Positions 33,502 to 41,857 of a stretch of DNA of 64,000 bases are shown here, in pieces; within the stretch, counting starts at the first letter, position 1; each line of letters starts with the position of its first letter. Source of the stretch: Mycobacteroides sp. LB1 (GTDB lineage Bacteria; Actinomycetota; Actinomycetes; Mycobacteriales; Mycobacteriaceae); assembly GCF_013449725.1 (NCBI RefSeq), contig NZ_JACCFF010000004.1, forward strand, positions 370,870 through 434,869, in the 5' to 3' direction. Position numbers and translations under genes: made by a program. The notes beneath the pieces were generated by a model. The model saw only the letters and a program-made list of their open reading frames with translations. It did no database searches and was not told the DNA's origin.

Positions 33502-34578
33502 TTAGTCGCCGAAGCGGCTGAAGGTGATGCCCTTGTTGGCCAACCAGCCCTGCGGGTCGATGCGCTGGGAGCCGCCGAGTAGCACCTCGAAATGCAGGTG
33601 CGGTCCGGTGGAGTTACCGCGGTTGCCGATGGTGGCGATGCGATCACCCGCCATCACACGCTCACCCACTGCCACTTCCCAGGTGTTGATGTGGCCGTAC
33701 AGGGTCACGGTGCCGTCCGAGTGGCGGATCTTGACCCAGGCGCCGTAACCGGCGGTCGGGCCGGTCGCGATGACGACGCCGTCGGCGGCCGCCACGATCG
33801 GAGTACCGATGCTGTTGGCGATATCGATGCCGCCGTGCAGGGCACCCCAGCGGTATCCGAAGCCGGAGGTGAAGGTGCCATTCGCGGGCATCACGAAGCG
33901 TGGAGCCAGTAGACGCTTCTCGCGGTCCGCACGCTCGGAAGCGAAGGCCGTGGCCTTCGCCAGCTGCTCATCGGTGATCGAGGTGTCGGTGGCCAGCGGA
34001 GCGGAGATCAGCTGTGGTCCGTGGGTGGCCATCACCGCTGCGGAGTTACCCAACGCGAGGCTATGGCGATCCGCAGTCGTCGCGGCATCGTGCTCACTCA
34101 GCGCGGTGTATCCGGCGGCGGCAGCGGCACCAGCGGCCATGGCGGCTAGGGCGATGCGCGTCTTGCCTACCTGGCCGATCTCACGGCGACGGTGTGCGCC
34201 GCCGCTGCTGATCCTGGGCAGCTTGTCTGTGGGGGTATCGCGGGGGTCTCTGGTGCGTGCGGCGGAGGCGGCGAACCAGTCGGCTGTGGCCTCGATGGAC
34301 GCGCGGATCCGATCCGCTTCGTCGGTGTCTTCGACCCAGTCGTGCTTGATCTGGTCGAGTGCCGCCTTGTTCTCCGGCTCGGTGCTCTCAAGGGGCGCGT
34401 CCTCGTAGACGTCGTAGTCCTCAAGGTCGGGGCGCTCCAGCGCATCACTCAGGCCGAACTCGTCGATCGGCACGATATTGGTGATTTCGTTCGCGCTCGG
34501 TGCCGCGCTCCGATCACCACGCGTGCGTGTTGTTCGATGCTGTGTCAAAACCCTCGCCAGTCTTCCGTTCGACGTCAC
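33502..34578 (-). CDS. M23 family metallopeptidase
   Basis: The 358-aa protein has a 140-residue acidic, disordered N-terminus, a membrane helix (RIALAAMAAGAAAAAGYTALS) that anchors it with the C-terminus outside, and a C-terminal LytM/M23 domain. The zinc and catalytic motifs are complete: H-G-G-I-D in ALHGGIDIANSIG, HSDGTVTLYGH, and HxH in STGPHLHFEVLLGG. It should cut peptidoglycan cross-bridges or activate other hydrolases. It corresponds to M. tuberculosis Rv0950c, and a CRP-like site lies 92 bp upstream. Confidence 0.9.
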   Translation of the reverse strand: MTSNGRLARVLTQHRTTRTRGDRSAAPSANEITNIVPIDEFGLSDALERPDLEDYDVYEDAPLESTEPENKAALDQIKHDWVEDTDEADRIRASIEATADWFAASAARTRDPRDTPTDKLPRISSGGAHRRREIGQVGKTRIALAAMAAGAAAAAGYTALSEHDAATTADRHSLALGNSAAVMATHGPQLISAPLATDTSITDEQLAKATAFASERADREKRLLAPRFVMPANGTFTSGFGYRWGALHGGIDIANSIGTPIVAAADGVVIATGPTAGYGAWVKIRHSDGTVTLYGHINTWEVAVGERVMAGDRIATIGNRGNSTGPHLHFEVLLGGSQRIDPQGWLANKGITFSRFGD

Positions 34579-34957
34579 GACCTAGCGTGACCAAAACGTG
34601 ATCTAACCCAAGAGAAGGTAACGGTTAGGCAAGGGGAGTCGCAACTCAATGCGCCGATACGCATTGAAATGTGACTTGTGTCACGAAGTCGCTGATAGGG
34701 CTCCCGCGCCGTCGAATCGTTGCCGAATCACGCTGCGCTACCTCATCACAGATCACGTGTGTATGGCGAGCCCCCGTGACCGAACTGAAACCGGTTACAG
34801 ACGGGTTCGAGTCCTACCGGCGGATGGCCGCGCGGTGAATTCTGCGAGTGACCAGGGGGTGAATTCGACCACTTACTCAGAAGTAGTGACGGGTCCAGCT
34901 GTGGCCTTGGCTACAGTCCCTAGTGCAATAGTGCCGATCGAAGATGAGGGCTAGTAG
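34579..34957. other. Intergenic region between the M23 gene and sucC
   Basis: This 379-bp divergent gap contains a CRP-like site (34670-34685) and the sucC ribosome binding site (GATGAGG) just before 34958. GGTTCGAGTCC near 34805 resembles a tRNA T-loop, but no cloverleaf can be built around it. No further gene was seen on either strand. Confidence 0.4.
34670..34685. promoter_or_regulatory. CRP-like binding site
   Basis: TGTGA-CTTGTG-TCACG fits the TGTGA-N6-TCACA consensus used by mycobacterial CRP with one mismatch, and GTGAC-TTGT-GTCAC is a perfect palindrome. It is 92 bp from the M23 start and 272 bp from sucC, so the peptidase gene is the likelier target. Confidence 0.6.
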
Positions 34958-36121
34958 ATGGATCTATTCGAGTACCAGGCCAAGGAGCTGTTCGCTAAGC
35001 ACAACGTGCCGACGACGCCGGGCCGGGTTACCAACACCGCCGAGGACGCCAAGGCGATCGCCGAGGAAATCGGCAAGCCGGTGATGATCAAGGCGCAGGT
35101 CAAAGTTGGCGGACGTGGCAAGGCCGGTGGTGTGAAGTACGCCGCCACCCCCGAGGACGCATTCACTCACGCGCAGAACATCCTGGGCCTGGACATCAAG
35201 GGCCACATCGTCAAGAAGATCCTCGTCGCCGAGGCCAGCGATATTGCCGAGGAGTACTACATCTCCTTCCTGCTGGACCGGTCCAACCGCACCTACCTGG
35301 CCATGTGCTCGGTCGAGGGCGGTATGGAGATCGAAGAGGTCGCCGCCACCAAGCCTGAGCGCCTAGCCAAGGTGCCCGTCGACGCTGTTGAGGGTGTCGA
35401 CCTGGCCTTCGCTCGCTCGATCGCCGAGCAGGGTCACCTGCCGGCCGAGGTGCTCGACGCCGCCGCAGTGACCATCCAGAAGTTGTGGGAGGTCTTCGTC
35501 GGCGAGGACGCCACCTTGGTAGAGGTGAACCCGCTGGTGCGCACGCCCGACGATCAGATCCTGGCGCTGGACGGCAAGGTCACCCTGGACGCCAACGCGG
35601 ACTTCCGTCAGGCCGGCCACGCCGAGTTCGAGGACAAGGACGCCACCGATCCGCTGGAGCTCAAGGCCAAGGAGAACGACCTCAACTACGTCAAGCTCGA
35701 CGGCGAGGTCGGCATCATCGGTAACGGCGCGGGTCTGGTCATGTCGACGCTCGACGTGGTCGCCTACGCGGGCGAGAACCATGGCGGCGTGAAGCCCGCC
35801 AACTTCCTGGACATCGGTGGCGGTGCCTCCGCCGAGGTGATGGCCGCAGGTCTCGACGTCATCCTGGGTGACTCACAGGTCAAGAGCGTGTTCGTGAATG
35901 TGTTCGGCGGAATCACCGCGTGTGACGCGGTCGCCAACGGCATCGTCGGTGCCTTGAAGACCCTCGGCGACACGGCATCCAAGCCGCTCGTCGTGCGTCT
36001 CGACGGTAACAACGTTGAAGAGGGCCGTCGCATCCTGGCCGAAGCGAACCACCCGCTGGTGATCCAGGCCGAGACCATGGACGCCGGCGCCGACAAAGCC
36101 GCCGAGCTGGCCAACAAGTAA
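34958..36121 (+). CDS. sucC: Succinyl-CoA synthetase beta subunit
   Basis: With SucD it makes succinate and ATP (or GTP) from succinyl-CoA in the TCA cycle. The 387-aa ATP-grasp protein begins MDLFEYQAKELFAKHNVPTTPG, has KAQVKVGGRGKAGGVKYA in the nucleotide-binding fold, EVNPLV for magnesium, NGAGLVMSTLDVVAYAGE and GGITACDAVANGIVGAL at the C-terminus. It is 12 bp before sucD, forming the usual sucCD operon. Confidence 0.97.
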   Translation: MDLFEYQAKELFAKHNVPTTPGRVTNTAEDAKAIAEEIGKPVMIKAQVKVGGRGKAGGVKYAATPEDAFTHAQNILGLDIKGHIVKKILVAEASDIAEEYYISFLLDRSNRTYLAMCSVEGGMEIEEVAATKPERLAKVPVDAVEGVDLAFARSIAEQGHLPAEVLDAAAVTIQKLWEVFVGEDATLVEVNPLVRTPDDQILALDGKVTLDANADFRQAGHAEFEDKDATDPLELKAKENDLNYVKLDGEVGIIGNGAGLVMSTLDVVAYAGENHGGVKPANFLDIGGGASAEVMAAGLDVILGDSQVKSVFVNVFGGITACDAVANGIVGALKTLGDTASKPLVVRLDGNNVEEGRRILAEANHPLVIQAETMDAGADKAAELANK

Positions 36122-36133
36122 GGGAGACTTGAA

Positions 36134-37036
36134 ATGTCGATTTTTCTGAACAAGGACTCCAAGGTCATCGTCCAGGGCATCACCGGTGGTGAGGGCACCA
36201 AGCACACCAAGCTGATGCTCAAGGCCGGTACCCAGGTGGTCGGTGGTGTGAACGCCCGCAAGGCCGGAACAACCGTCTCCCATGTGGATAAGGACGGCAA
36301 CGACATCGAGCTGCCGGTGTTCGGTTCGGTGGCTGAGGCCATCAAGGAGACCGGCGCCGACGTGTCGATCGCCTTCGTGCCGCCCGCCTTCTCCAAGGAC
36401 GCGATCATCGAGGCCATCGACGCGGAGATTCCGCTGCTAGTGGTCATCACCGAGGGAATCCCGGTGCAGGACAGCGCCTATGCCTGGGCCTACAACCTGG
36501 AAAAGGGCAACAAGACCCGCATCATCGGGCCCAACTGCCCGGGCATCATCACCCCCGGTGAGTCGCTTGTCGGCATCACGCCGAACAACATCACCGGCAA
36601 GGGCCCGATTGGCCTGGTGTCTAAATCCGGCACGCTGACCTACCAGATGATGTACGAGCTGCGCGATCTCGGCTTCTCGACCGCCATCGGTATCGGTGGA
36701 GACCCGGTCATCGGCACCACCCACATCGACGCCATCGAGGCGTTCGAGAAGGATCCCGAGACCAAGATCATCGTGATGATCGGTGAAATCGGCGGCGACG
36801 CCGAGGAGAAGGCGGGCGCCTACATCAAGGCCAACGTCTCCAAGCCGGTCGTCGGCTACGTCGCGGGCTTCACCGCACCTGAGGGTAAGACCATGGGTCA
36901 CGCCGGTGCCATCGTGTCCGACGGCGCAGGCACCGCACAGGGCAAGAAGGAAGCTCTGGAGGCTGCTGGCGTGAAGGTCGGCAAGACGCCGTCCGAGACT
37001 GCCAAGTTGGCCCGGGAGATCCTCGAGCGCCTGTAA
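36134..37036 (+). CDS. sucD: Succinyl-CoA synthetase alpha subunit
   Basis: The 300-aa protein binds CoA and carries the phosphohistidine intermediate. Key parts are the N-terminal Rossmann fold (KVIVQGITGGEGTKHTKLMLKAGTQVVGGV, in parts), GPNCPGIITPGE, the KSGTLTYQMMYEL region and the active-site His in TMGHAGAIVSDGAGTAQGK. A strong terminator follows 12 bp after the stop codon, ending the sucCD transcript. Confidence 0.97.
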   Translation: MSIFLNKDSKVIVQGITGGEGTKHTKLMLKAGTQVVGGVNARKAGTTVSHVDKDGNDIELPVFGSVAEAIKETGADVSIAFVPPAFSKDAIIEAIDAEIPLLVVITEGIPVQDSAYAWAYNLEKGNKTRIIGPNCPGIITPGESLVGITPNNITGKGPIGLVSKSGTLTYQMMYELRDLGFSTAIGIGGDPVIGTTHIDAIEAFEKDPETKIIVMIGEIGGDAEEKAGAYIKANVSKPVVGYVAGFTAPEGKTMGHAGAIVSDGAGTAQGKKEALEAAGVKVGKTPSETAKLAREILERL

Positions 37037-37047
37037 GTATTTCAAGG

Positions 37048-37089
37048 CAAGGGCCCCGACCGAATTTCCGGTTGGGGCCCTTGTCGTTT
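37048..37089 (+). terminator. Terminator of sucCD
   Basis: A 15-bp stem (37048-37062 with 37069-37083, one G-U pair) with arms CAAGGGCCCCGACCG and CGGTTGGGGCCCTTG and a 6-nt loop is followed by TCGTTTC. It also lies at the 3' end of the convergent gene and may serve both. Confidence 0.88.
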
Positions 37090-37625
37090 CACCCGAACCT
37101 CGGGCGGTTGGCTTCGAATTGTGCGATCAGTTCGTCGAAGCCAATCTTGAGCGAGTTCGCCGATATCCCGATGGGGCTGCCGGCCATGCGCATGTTGGCG
37201 CGGTTCAAGAGTTGCCTCGCCGCGCTGCCCTTTGCAATGTAGTGCTCGGGGTTCTTCACAGTGACTATCAACGTGCGCTGTTTTTTGATCTCGACGACGT
37301 GGATGCCTGTTACGTCGGTCCAGGGCACGAATCCTGCTGCGATGGCGCTGGCGTTATCGGTGAATCCCTTGCTGCTCAGTATGAGCCCGGGTTTGGTATC
37401 GAAGAGCTTTCGTAGTGCCCACAGGCCACAGAACCCAAAGAACGGAATGCCGATACCCGCGATTCCGCGGCGAACGACGCTGGCATCGTCGGCGTTCATG
37501 GCCCAGATGCACGCGGGAACAAATGCGATGGCGCCGAGAGCAATCAGACCCAGCCTCCATTTGCTCAGTGCGATGGTCAGCTCACCGCCGGTATCGGCGT
37601 TCCCCTCCAGTTTCTCCATTTCCAC
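37089..37625 (-). CDS. STM3941-like membrane protein
   Basis: The 178-aa product has two adjacent membrane helices (LGLIALGAIAFVPACIWAM and GIAGIGIPFFGFCGLWAL) and a C-terminal cytoplasmic domain with a PH-like beta pattern (PGLILSSKGFTDNASAIAAGFVPWTDVTGIHVVEIKKQRTLIVTV), the arrangement seen in proteins annotated as STM3941 family. The start is a GTG. Function is unknown. It is convergent with sucD, sharing a terminator. Confidence 0.65.
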   Translation of the reverse strand: MEMEKLEGNADTGGELTIALSKWRLGLIALGAIAFVPACIWAMNADDASVVRRGIAGIGIPFFGFCGLWALRKLFDTKPGLILSSKGFTDNASAIAAGFVPWTDVTGIHVVEIKKQRTLIVTVKNPEHYIAKGSAARQLLNRANMRMAGSPIGISANSLKIGFDELIAQFEANRPRFG

Positions 37626-37953
37626 ATGATATGGCCTGCCCGCCTGGCTCTTTCGATACCCCGGGGTGCGAGTGTGATCGAACCGCTCACGATCCAGATC
37701 CTCGATGCCGAAGGGATGTGGTAACTGGACAGTCGTCGCGTGGGCCGCACTGATGCTGCGGCTCGGATACCGGCGGTTCGTCGCCCGGGGGGCGAGGATC
37801 GGGGGAGTGCGGTGACCGCTCGCTGAGTCTTAGGGGCATTCCCTGCCGAAACCGTCCCTCCAGGAGGGTATTTCGCCTGTCTGGAGGTCTCGAATCTACT
37901 GCCAGACGACTCTGCGATTCATTCAGCGAGATTGTGTGACGTACGCATGAACA
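37626..37953. other. Intergenic region without recognised gene
   Basis: About 330 bp between divergent genes. It holds the arms CCTCCAG and CTGGAGG about 22 bp apart near 37857-37886, a possible operator or weak hairpin for the plus-strand gene. No convincing small frame was found. Confidence 0.4.
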
Positions 37954-38607
37954 ATGGGAGTACTCGGTCTCGGAACCCCTGATGGGCGGCTAGTTTTTCG
38001 ATTCGTGGACCTCACGTACGACACATCGGGTCTTGTGCCGAGCGAGGACGGTTGGTACGACCCCGCAACCAGCGATCAGTTCTGGGTATCGCATGCGCGG
38101 GGAGCCTATTTGTCAGTGCCGCTGGATGATCTGAGCGCGGTGCGTCGTGCGCTCGTCGAGACGGTGCTCAATCGGCGCGCCGGCGTCATCGAGGCGTTCG
38201 TCGTCGGCGTCGATGCGCTCCCGGGTCTGCTGTACGTGGTGAAGGTGCCGAAAGCTGATACCCGGCAAGGGCTCACGTTTATCGCCTCGATAGTGGTCCC
38301 GCGTGCGTATTCGTACACGATGCTCTGTGGGGCATTTGCGGAGGGCCCGACGACGGGCATCAGGGAGTCGATGGTGCTCCATGAACTGCTGGCGGCCGGC
38401 GACGCGTCATCGGAAATGTGGCCCCGACATCCGTACGCACCCGACCTCGAACCAAGAATCCCGTACAGCATCGCCGATGAAATAAGTTGGGACAAAAGGT
38501 TTCCCGATCATCCGCTATCGCGTCTACGTCGATGGGTGGCAAGGGTGACGCCGACGATCAGGATTGAGCAGCGGTTCGCCGCCCTGCCGCCGTTCTCTGT
38601 ACGTTAA
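37954..38607 (+). CDS. Hypothetical protein
   Basis: The 217-aa frame shows protein-like composition (GRLVFRFVDLTYDTSGLVPSEDGWYDP, LPGLLYVVKVP, TFIASIVVPRAYSYTMLCGAF) and high GC at third positions, but no family was recognised. There is no signal peptide or membrane helix; the beta-rich first two thirds end in a basic tail (RLRRWVARVTPT). The ATG has no clear Shine-Dalgarno. It is absent from the M. tuberculosis order sucD-Rv0953c as I know it, so it is a probable accessory insertion. It is convergent with the F420 oxidoreductase gene, overlapping 4 bp. Confidence 0.6.
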   Translation: MGVLGLGTPDGRLVFRFVDLTYDTSGLVPSEDGWYDPATSDQFWVSHARGAYLSVPLDDLSAVRRALVETVLNRRAGVIEAFVVGVDALPGLLYVVKVPKADTRQGLTFIASIVVPRAYSYTMLCGAFAEGPTTGIRESMVLHELLAAGDASSEMWPRHPYAPDLEPRIPYSIADEISWDKRFPDHPLSRLRRWVARVTPTIRIEQRFAALPPFSVR

Positions 38608-39452
38608 GCGAATGCGGCGAGTTTTCCGGACAGCCGCTCGATGTACGCCCGCACCTCTTCCTCGGAGCGGTCGGGCATCCCGAAGATCGCCTCGGTGACA
38701 CCTAGCTCGCGCCACGAGGCCAGCTGCTCGGGGTCCGGCTTGCCTGCCAGCACGTAGATCAGTGGGTCGCCGTCGCGCCCGGCCGCCCTCCATGCTTCCT
38801 TGAGTGCCACGATCTTTCCGGTGATGTCCTCGTCGCGAGGGGTGGACATCCAGCCGTCGGCGTTCTTGGCGATCCATGCGAAGTTCTTCTCGGTACCGCC
38901 CGCGCCCACGATCACCGGCACATGCTTCTGCACGGTCTTGGGCCAAGCCCAACTGGGGCCGAAGTTTACGAATTCGCCTGAGTAGCTGGCTTCTTCGTCT
39001 TCCCAGAGCTTGCGCATCGCCTCGATGTACTCGCGCAACATGGTGCGGCGACGGCCCGCGGGAACGTTGTGATCGGCCAGTTCGTCGGTGTTCCAACCGT
39101 ATCCAACGCCCACGGTGACCCGTCCGCCGCTCATGTGGTCAAGGGTGGCAATGGATTTGGCGAGAGTGATGGGATCGTGCTCGACCGGGATCGCGACGGC
39201 GGTGGCCAGCCGGATCTTCGACGTCACCGCGCAGGCGGCACCGAGGGATACCCAGGGATCGAGCGTGCGCATGTAGCGGTCATCGGGCAGGTCCGCACTA
39301 CCGGTGCCGGGGTGGGCGGCCTCGCGCTTGATGGGGATATGCGTGTGTTCGGGAACGTAGAAGGTGCTGAACCCGCCGTCCTCGGCCGCCTTGGCGGCGA
39401 TGGCCGGCGAGATGCCGCGGTCACTGGTGAACAGAACGAGCCCGTAGTCCAT
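38604..39452 (-). CDS. LLM class F420-dependent oxidoreductase
   Basis: The 282-aa TIM-barrel protein belongs to the luciferase-like monooxygenase superfamily in its F420-dependent mycobacterial branch: GLVLFTSDRGISPAIAAKAAEDGGFSTFYVPEHTHIP, LATAVAIPVEHDPITLAKSIATLDHMSGGRVTVGVGYGWN, VIVGAGGTEKNFAWIAKNADGW. It corresponds to M. tuberculosis Rv0953c. A KstR-like box lies 9 bp upstream of the start, hinting at sterol-linked control. The substrate is unknown. Confidence 0.85.
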   Translation of the reverse strand: MDYGLVLFTSDRGISPAIAAKAAEDGGFSTFYVPEHTHIPIKREAAHPGTGSADLPDDRYMRTLDPWVSLGAACAVTSKIRLATAVAIPVEHDPITLAKSIATLDHMSGGRVTVGVGYGWNTDELADHNVPAGRRRTMLREYIEAMRKLWEDEEASYSGEFVNFGPSWAWPKTVQKHVPVIVGAGGTEKNFAWIAKNADGWMSTPRDEDITGKIVALKEAWRAAGRDGDPLIYVLAGKPDPEQLASWRELGVTEAIFGMPDRSEEEVRAYIERLSGKLAAFA

Positions 39453-39460
39453 CCATCAAT

Positions 39461-39474
39461 TAGAACGTGTTCCA
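39461..39474. promoter_or_regulatory. KstR-like box
   Basis: TAGAACGTGTTCCA fits the KstR consensus TnnAACnnGTTnnA at every fixed position. It is 9 bp from the F420 oxidoreductase start and in the divergent gap with sfnG, so one or both genes may belong to the cholesterol-degradation regulon. Confidence 0.65.
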
Positions 39475-39587
39475 GTTTTGATGTCGAGAGTGGGGGCCAA
39501 ATCTCCTCGGTACTCGGTGCCCAAGCGGAGGAATCACCATGAGCCAGACGGATGACCGCCGAACGGGTCCGCTGTTTGCATACCCCC

Positions 39588-40709
39588 ATGACGACCGAAC
39601 GGATCGCCGACCACATCAAGTTCGCCTATTGGGTCCCCAATGTCAGCGGTGGGCTGGTCACCAGCACCATCGAGCAGCGCACGGACTGGGGCTACGACTA
39701 CAACGTCAAACTCGCACAGACCGCGGAGAACAACGGTTTCGAGTACGCGCTCACCCAGGTGCGCTATGAGTCCAGCTACGGCGCCGAGTACCAGCACGAA
39801 TCCACCAGCTTCTCGCTCGCGTTGCTGCTGGCCACCGAGCGTCTCAAGGTGATAGCCGCCGTCCACCCCGGGCTCTGGCAGCCGGGTGTGCTTGCCAAAC
39901 TCGGCGCCACCGCCGACCAGCTGAGCAAGGGCCGCTTTGCCGTCAACGTCGTCTCCGGATGGTTCAAGGACGAGTTCACTCACCTGGGCGAACCCTGGCT
40001 GGAGCACGACGAGCGGTACCGGCGAAGCGCCGAGTTCCTCCAGGTGTTGCGCAAGATCTGGACCGAGGATGACGTCGACTTCCGAGGCGACTTCTATCGA
40101 ATCCACGACTTCACGTTGAAACCCAAGCCGATTCACACACCCGAGCTATTTCAGGGTGGCAACTCCTCGGCCGCGCGCCGCAACGGCGGGTTGTACTCCG
40201 ATTGGTACTTCTCCAACGGCAAGGACTTCGCCGGCATCACCGATCAGATCGTGGAGGTGCGCGACCACGCCCGCACCGTCGGCCGCGAAGTCAAGGTCGG
40301 GCTCAACGGTTTCATCATCGCCAGGGACACCGAGGCCGAAGCGCGCGAGGTCCTGCGGGAAATCATCGCGAAGGCCAACCGCCCCGCCGTCGAGGGTTTC
40401 CGCGCCGCCGTTCAGCAGGCAGGCGGCTCCACCGGCGATAAGAAAGGAATGTGGGCAGATTCCTCATTCGAGGATCTCGTGCAATACAACGACGGATTCC
40501 GCACCCAGCTCATCGGCACCCCGGAACAGATCGCCGAGCGGATCACGGACTACCGGCGCCGCGGCGTGGACCTGATCCTGGGAGGCTTCCTGCACTTCCA
40601 GGAGGAGATCGAATACTTCGGGTCCAAGGTGCTGCCGCTGGTCCGCGAGATCGAAGCCGCCGACGCTCAGGAAACCCTCAGCGAAGACCTGGTACCGGTA
40701 TCGAGCTAA
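39588..40709 (+). CDS. sfnG: Dimethylsulfone monooxygenase SfnG-like
   Basis: SfnG is a two-component FMNH2-dependent monooxygenase that converts dimethylsulfone to methanesulfinate. The 373-aa protein (ATG 39588, MTTERIADHIKFAYW) matches the family: KFAYWVPNVSGGLVTSTIEQRTDWGYDYNVKLAQTAE, FEYALTQVRY, GAEYQHESTSFS, RFAVNVVSGWFKDEFTHLGEPWLEHDERYRRS (in parts), FQGGNSSAARR. No flavin reductase gene is adjacent. The start is not preceded by a Shine-Dalgarno; a good one (GGAGGA, 39527-39532) serves an out-of-frame ATG at 39539. Another in-frame ATG is at 39552. Confidence 0.88.
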   Translation: MTTERIADHIKFAYWVPNVSGGLVTSTIEQRTDWGYDYNVKLAQTAENNGFEYALTQVRYESSYGAEYQHESTSFSLALLLATERLKVIAAVHPGLWQPGVLAKLGATADQLSKGRFAVNVVSGWFKDEFTHLGEPWLEHDERYRRSAEFLQVLRKIWTEDDVDFRGDFYRIHDFTLKPKPIHTPELFQGGNSSAARRNGGLYSDWYFSNGKDFAGITDQIVEVRDHARTVGREVKVGLNGFIIARDTEAEAREVLREIIAKANRPAVEGFRAAVQQAGGSTGDKKGMWADSSFEDLVQYNDGFRTQLIGTPEQIAERITDYRRRGVDLILGGFLHFQEEIEYFGSKVLPLVREIEAADAQETLSEDLVPVSS

Positions 40710-40835
40710 CCGATGCCGTCTCCGTCGTGTCTGGCCTTGTCTCGGCTTGTCCTGGCCCCTGACGGGCCGGCAGTGCAGTAGCGTGGAGACGATCTACACC
40801 GAGACCACGACCGAAACCGTGATGTAGGAGATGTG

Positions 40836-41831
40836 ATGACGTATTCCACCGGTGGGCCCGGATACCAGCCCGCGCAGCCGTCCAACCCGTACGGCACCCC
40901 GTCCTTTGTGGCCGAGCCCAACACGGGCGCGCTGGGGGTTTACCTGCCCGGTGGCGTCCTGGTGCTCAGCCTGATCGGCTTCATCGCCGGCTTCGGGCCG
41001 TTCTACACCGGGAAGGTCAGCTCCGGAACCTCGGGAAGCTTCGGCGGGTTCGACCTGCTGGCCCTGTCCCCGGTCTTCGGCTTCGCGCAGTTCGCCCTGC
41101 TGATTGCCGGTCTGACCGCGGGTGTCTCGCTTCTCTCCGGTAAGGATGACAAGCAAGCTCCCGTCGCGATCCTCTCGATCGTCGGATTCCTCTTCGTGCT
41201 CGGCGGCCTGTTCGGCAACCCGTTCGCAGCCGCCTTCGGTGAGGTCGGCATCGGGTGGGGTCTGATCACTCTCGCCGTCGTCTCCGGTCTGCAGGCCGCG
41301 GCCGCGGTCTACGCGCTGCTCACCGAGGTGGGTGTCATCAAGGCCAGGGCCGCGTCCCCGGCGACCAATCCGTTCGGTAACCAGTACCAGCCGCAGCAGA
41401 GCCAGTACTACACCCCGGCGCAGCAGTCGCAGCAGCAGCTGCCCAAGCAGGGTCAAGGCCAGGCGCCGGGGCAGGGCTACGGCCAGCAGGCAGCCCAGGG
41501 TTACGGCCAGGCACAGGGCTACGGCCAGCAGGCAGCCCCGGGCTACGGCCAGGGTTACGGCCAGCCGCAGCAGGCCGCTCCCGCGGCCCCGCCGTCATAC
41601 GCCGGCTACGGTCAGCAGCCCCCGCAGTCAGCGCCTCCGACTCCGCCGCAGGGATTCAGTAGCTCCGGCTTCACCCCGCCGTCCTCGCAGCCGACCCAGC
41701 AGTACCCCACCTTTGGTGGAACCAGCGGCCAGCCGGCCGGTGGCGAGCAGCAGGGCGGCACAGGTGCCGGCGGTGGATCCGCCTCGGCCAGTGGTGACGA
41801 TCTGTTCGGCACCTCGCGTCCCTCTAGCTAG
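40836..41831 (+). CDS. 34-kDa-antigen-like membrane protein (DUF5336)
   Basis: The 331-aa protein matches the mycobacterial 34-kDa antigen family (M. tuberculosis Rv0954): a short polar N-terminus, four membrane helices (GVLVLSLIGFIAGFGPF, ALSPVFGFAQFALLIAGLTAG, APVAILSIVGFLFVLGGLF, GLITLAVVSGLQAAAAVYALL), then a 150-residue Gln/Gly/Pro/Tyr tail with GYGQQAA repeats. ATG 40836 has AGGAG five bases upstream, better than GTG 40833. It probably acts at the cell envelope and precedes perM by 26 bp. Confidence 0.88.
   Translation: MTYSTGGPGYQPAQPSNPYGTPSFVAEPNTGALGVYLPGGVLVLSLIGFIAGFGPFYTGKVSSGTSGSFGGFDLLALSPVFGFAQFALLIAGLTAGVSLLSGKDDKQAPVAILSIVGFLFVLGGLFGNPFAAAFGEVGIGWGLITLAVVSGLQAAAAVYALLTEVGVIKARAASPATNPFGNQYQPQQSQYYTPAQQSQQQLPKQGQGQAPGQGYGQQAAQGYGQAQGYGQQAAPGYGQGYGQPQQAAPAAPPSYAGYGQQPPQSAPPTPPQGFSSSGFTPPSSQPTQQYPTFGGTSGQPAGGEQQGGTGAGGGSASASGDDLFGTSRPSS
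41462..41580 (+). repeat. GYGQ repeats in the DUF5336 protein tail
   Basis: GQGYGQQAA, QGYGQAQ, GYGQQAAP, GYGQGYGQPQ are in-frame imperfect repeats of ggctacggccag. Such Gln/Gly/Tyr tails are prone to length variation. Confidence 0.6.
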
Positions 41832-41857
41832 ACGGTGATCACTGCCGTGATCGGCGC

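Noticed and set aside
34790..34830. tRNA-like sequence (GGTTCGAGTCC)
   Set aside because: The T-loop-like motif has no matching T-stem, acceptor or anticodon arms within 80 bp, so it is chance.
39461..39474. LexA SOS box
   Set aside because: The spacer between GAAC and GTTC is 2 bp, while mycobacterial LexA boxes need 4 bp; the KstR pattern fits instead.
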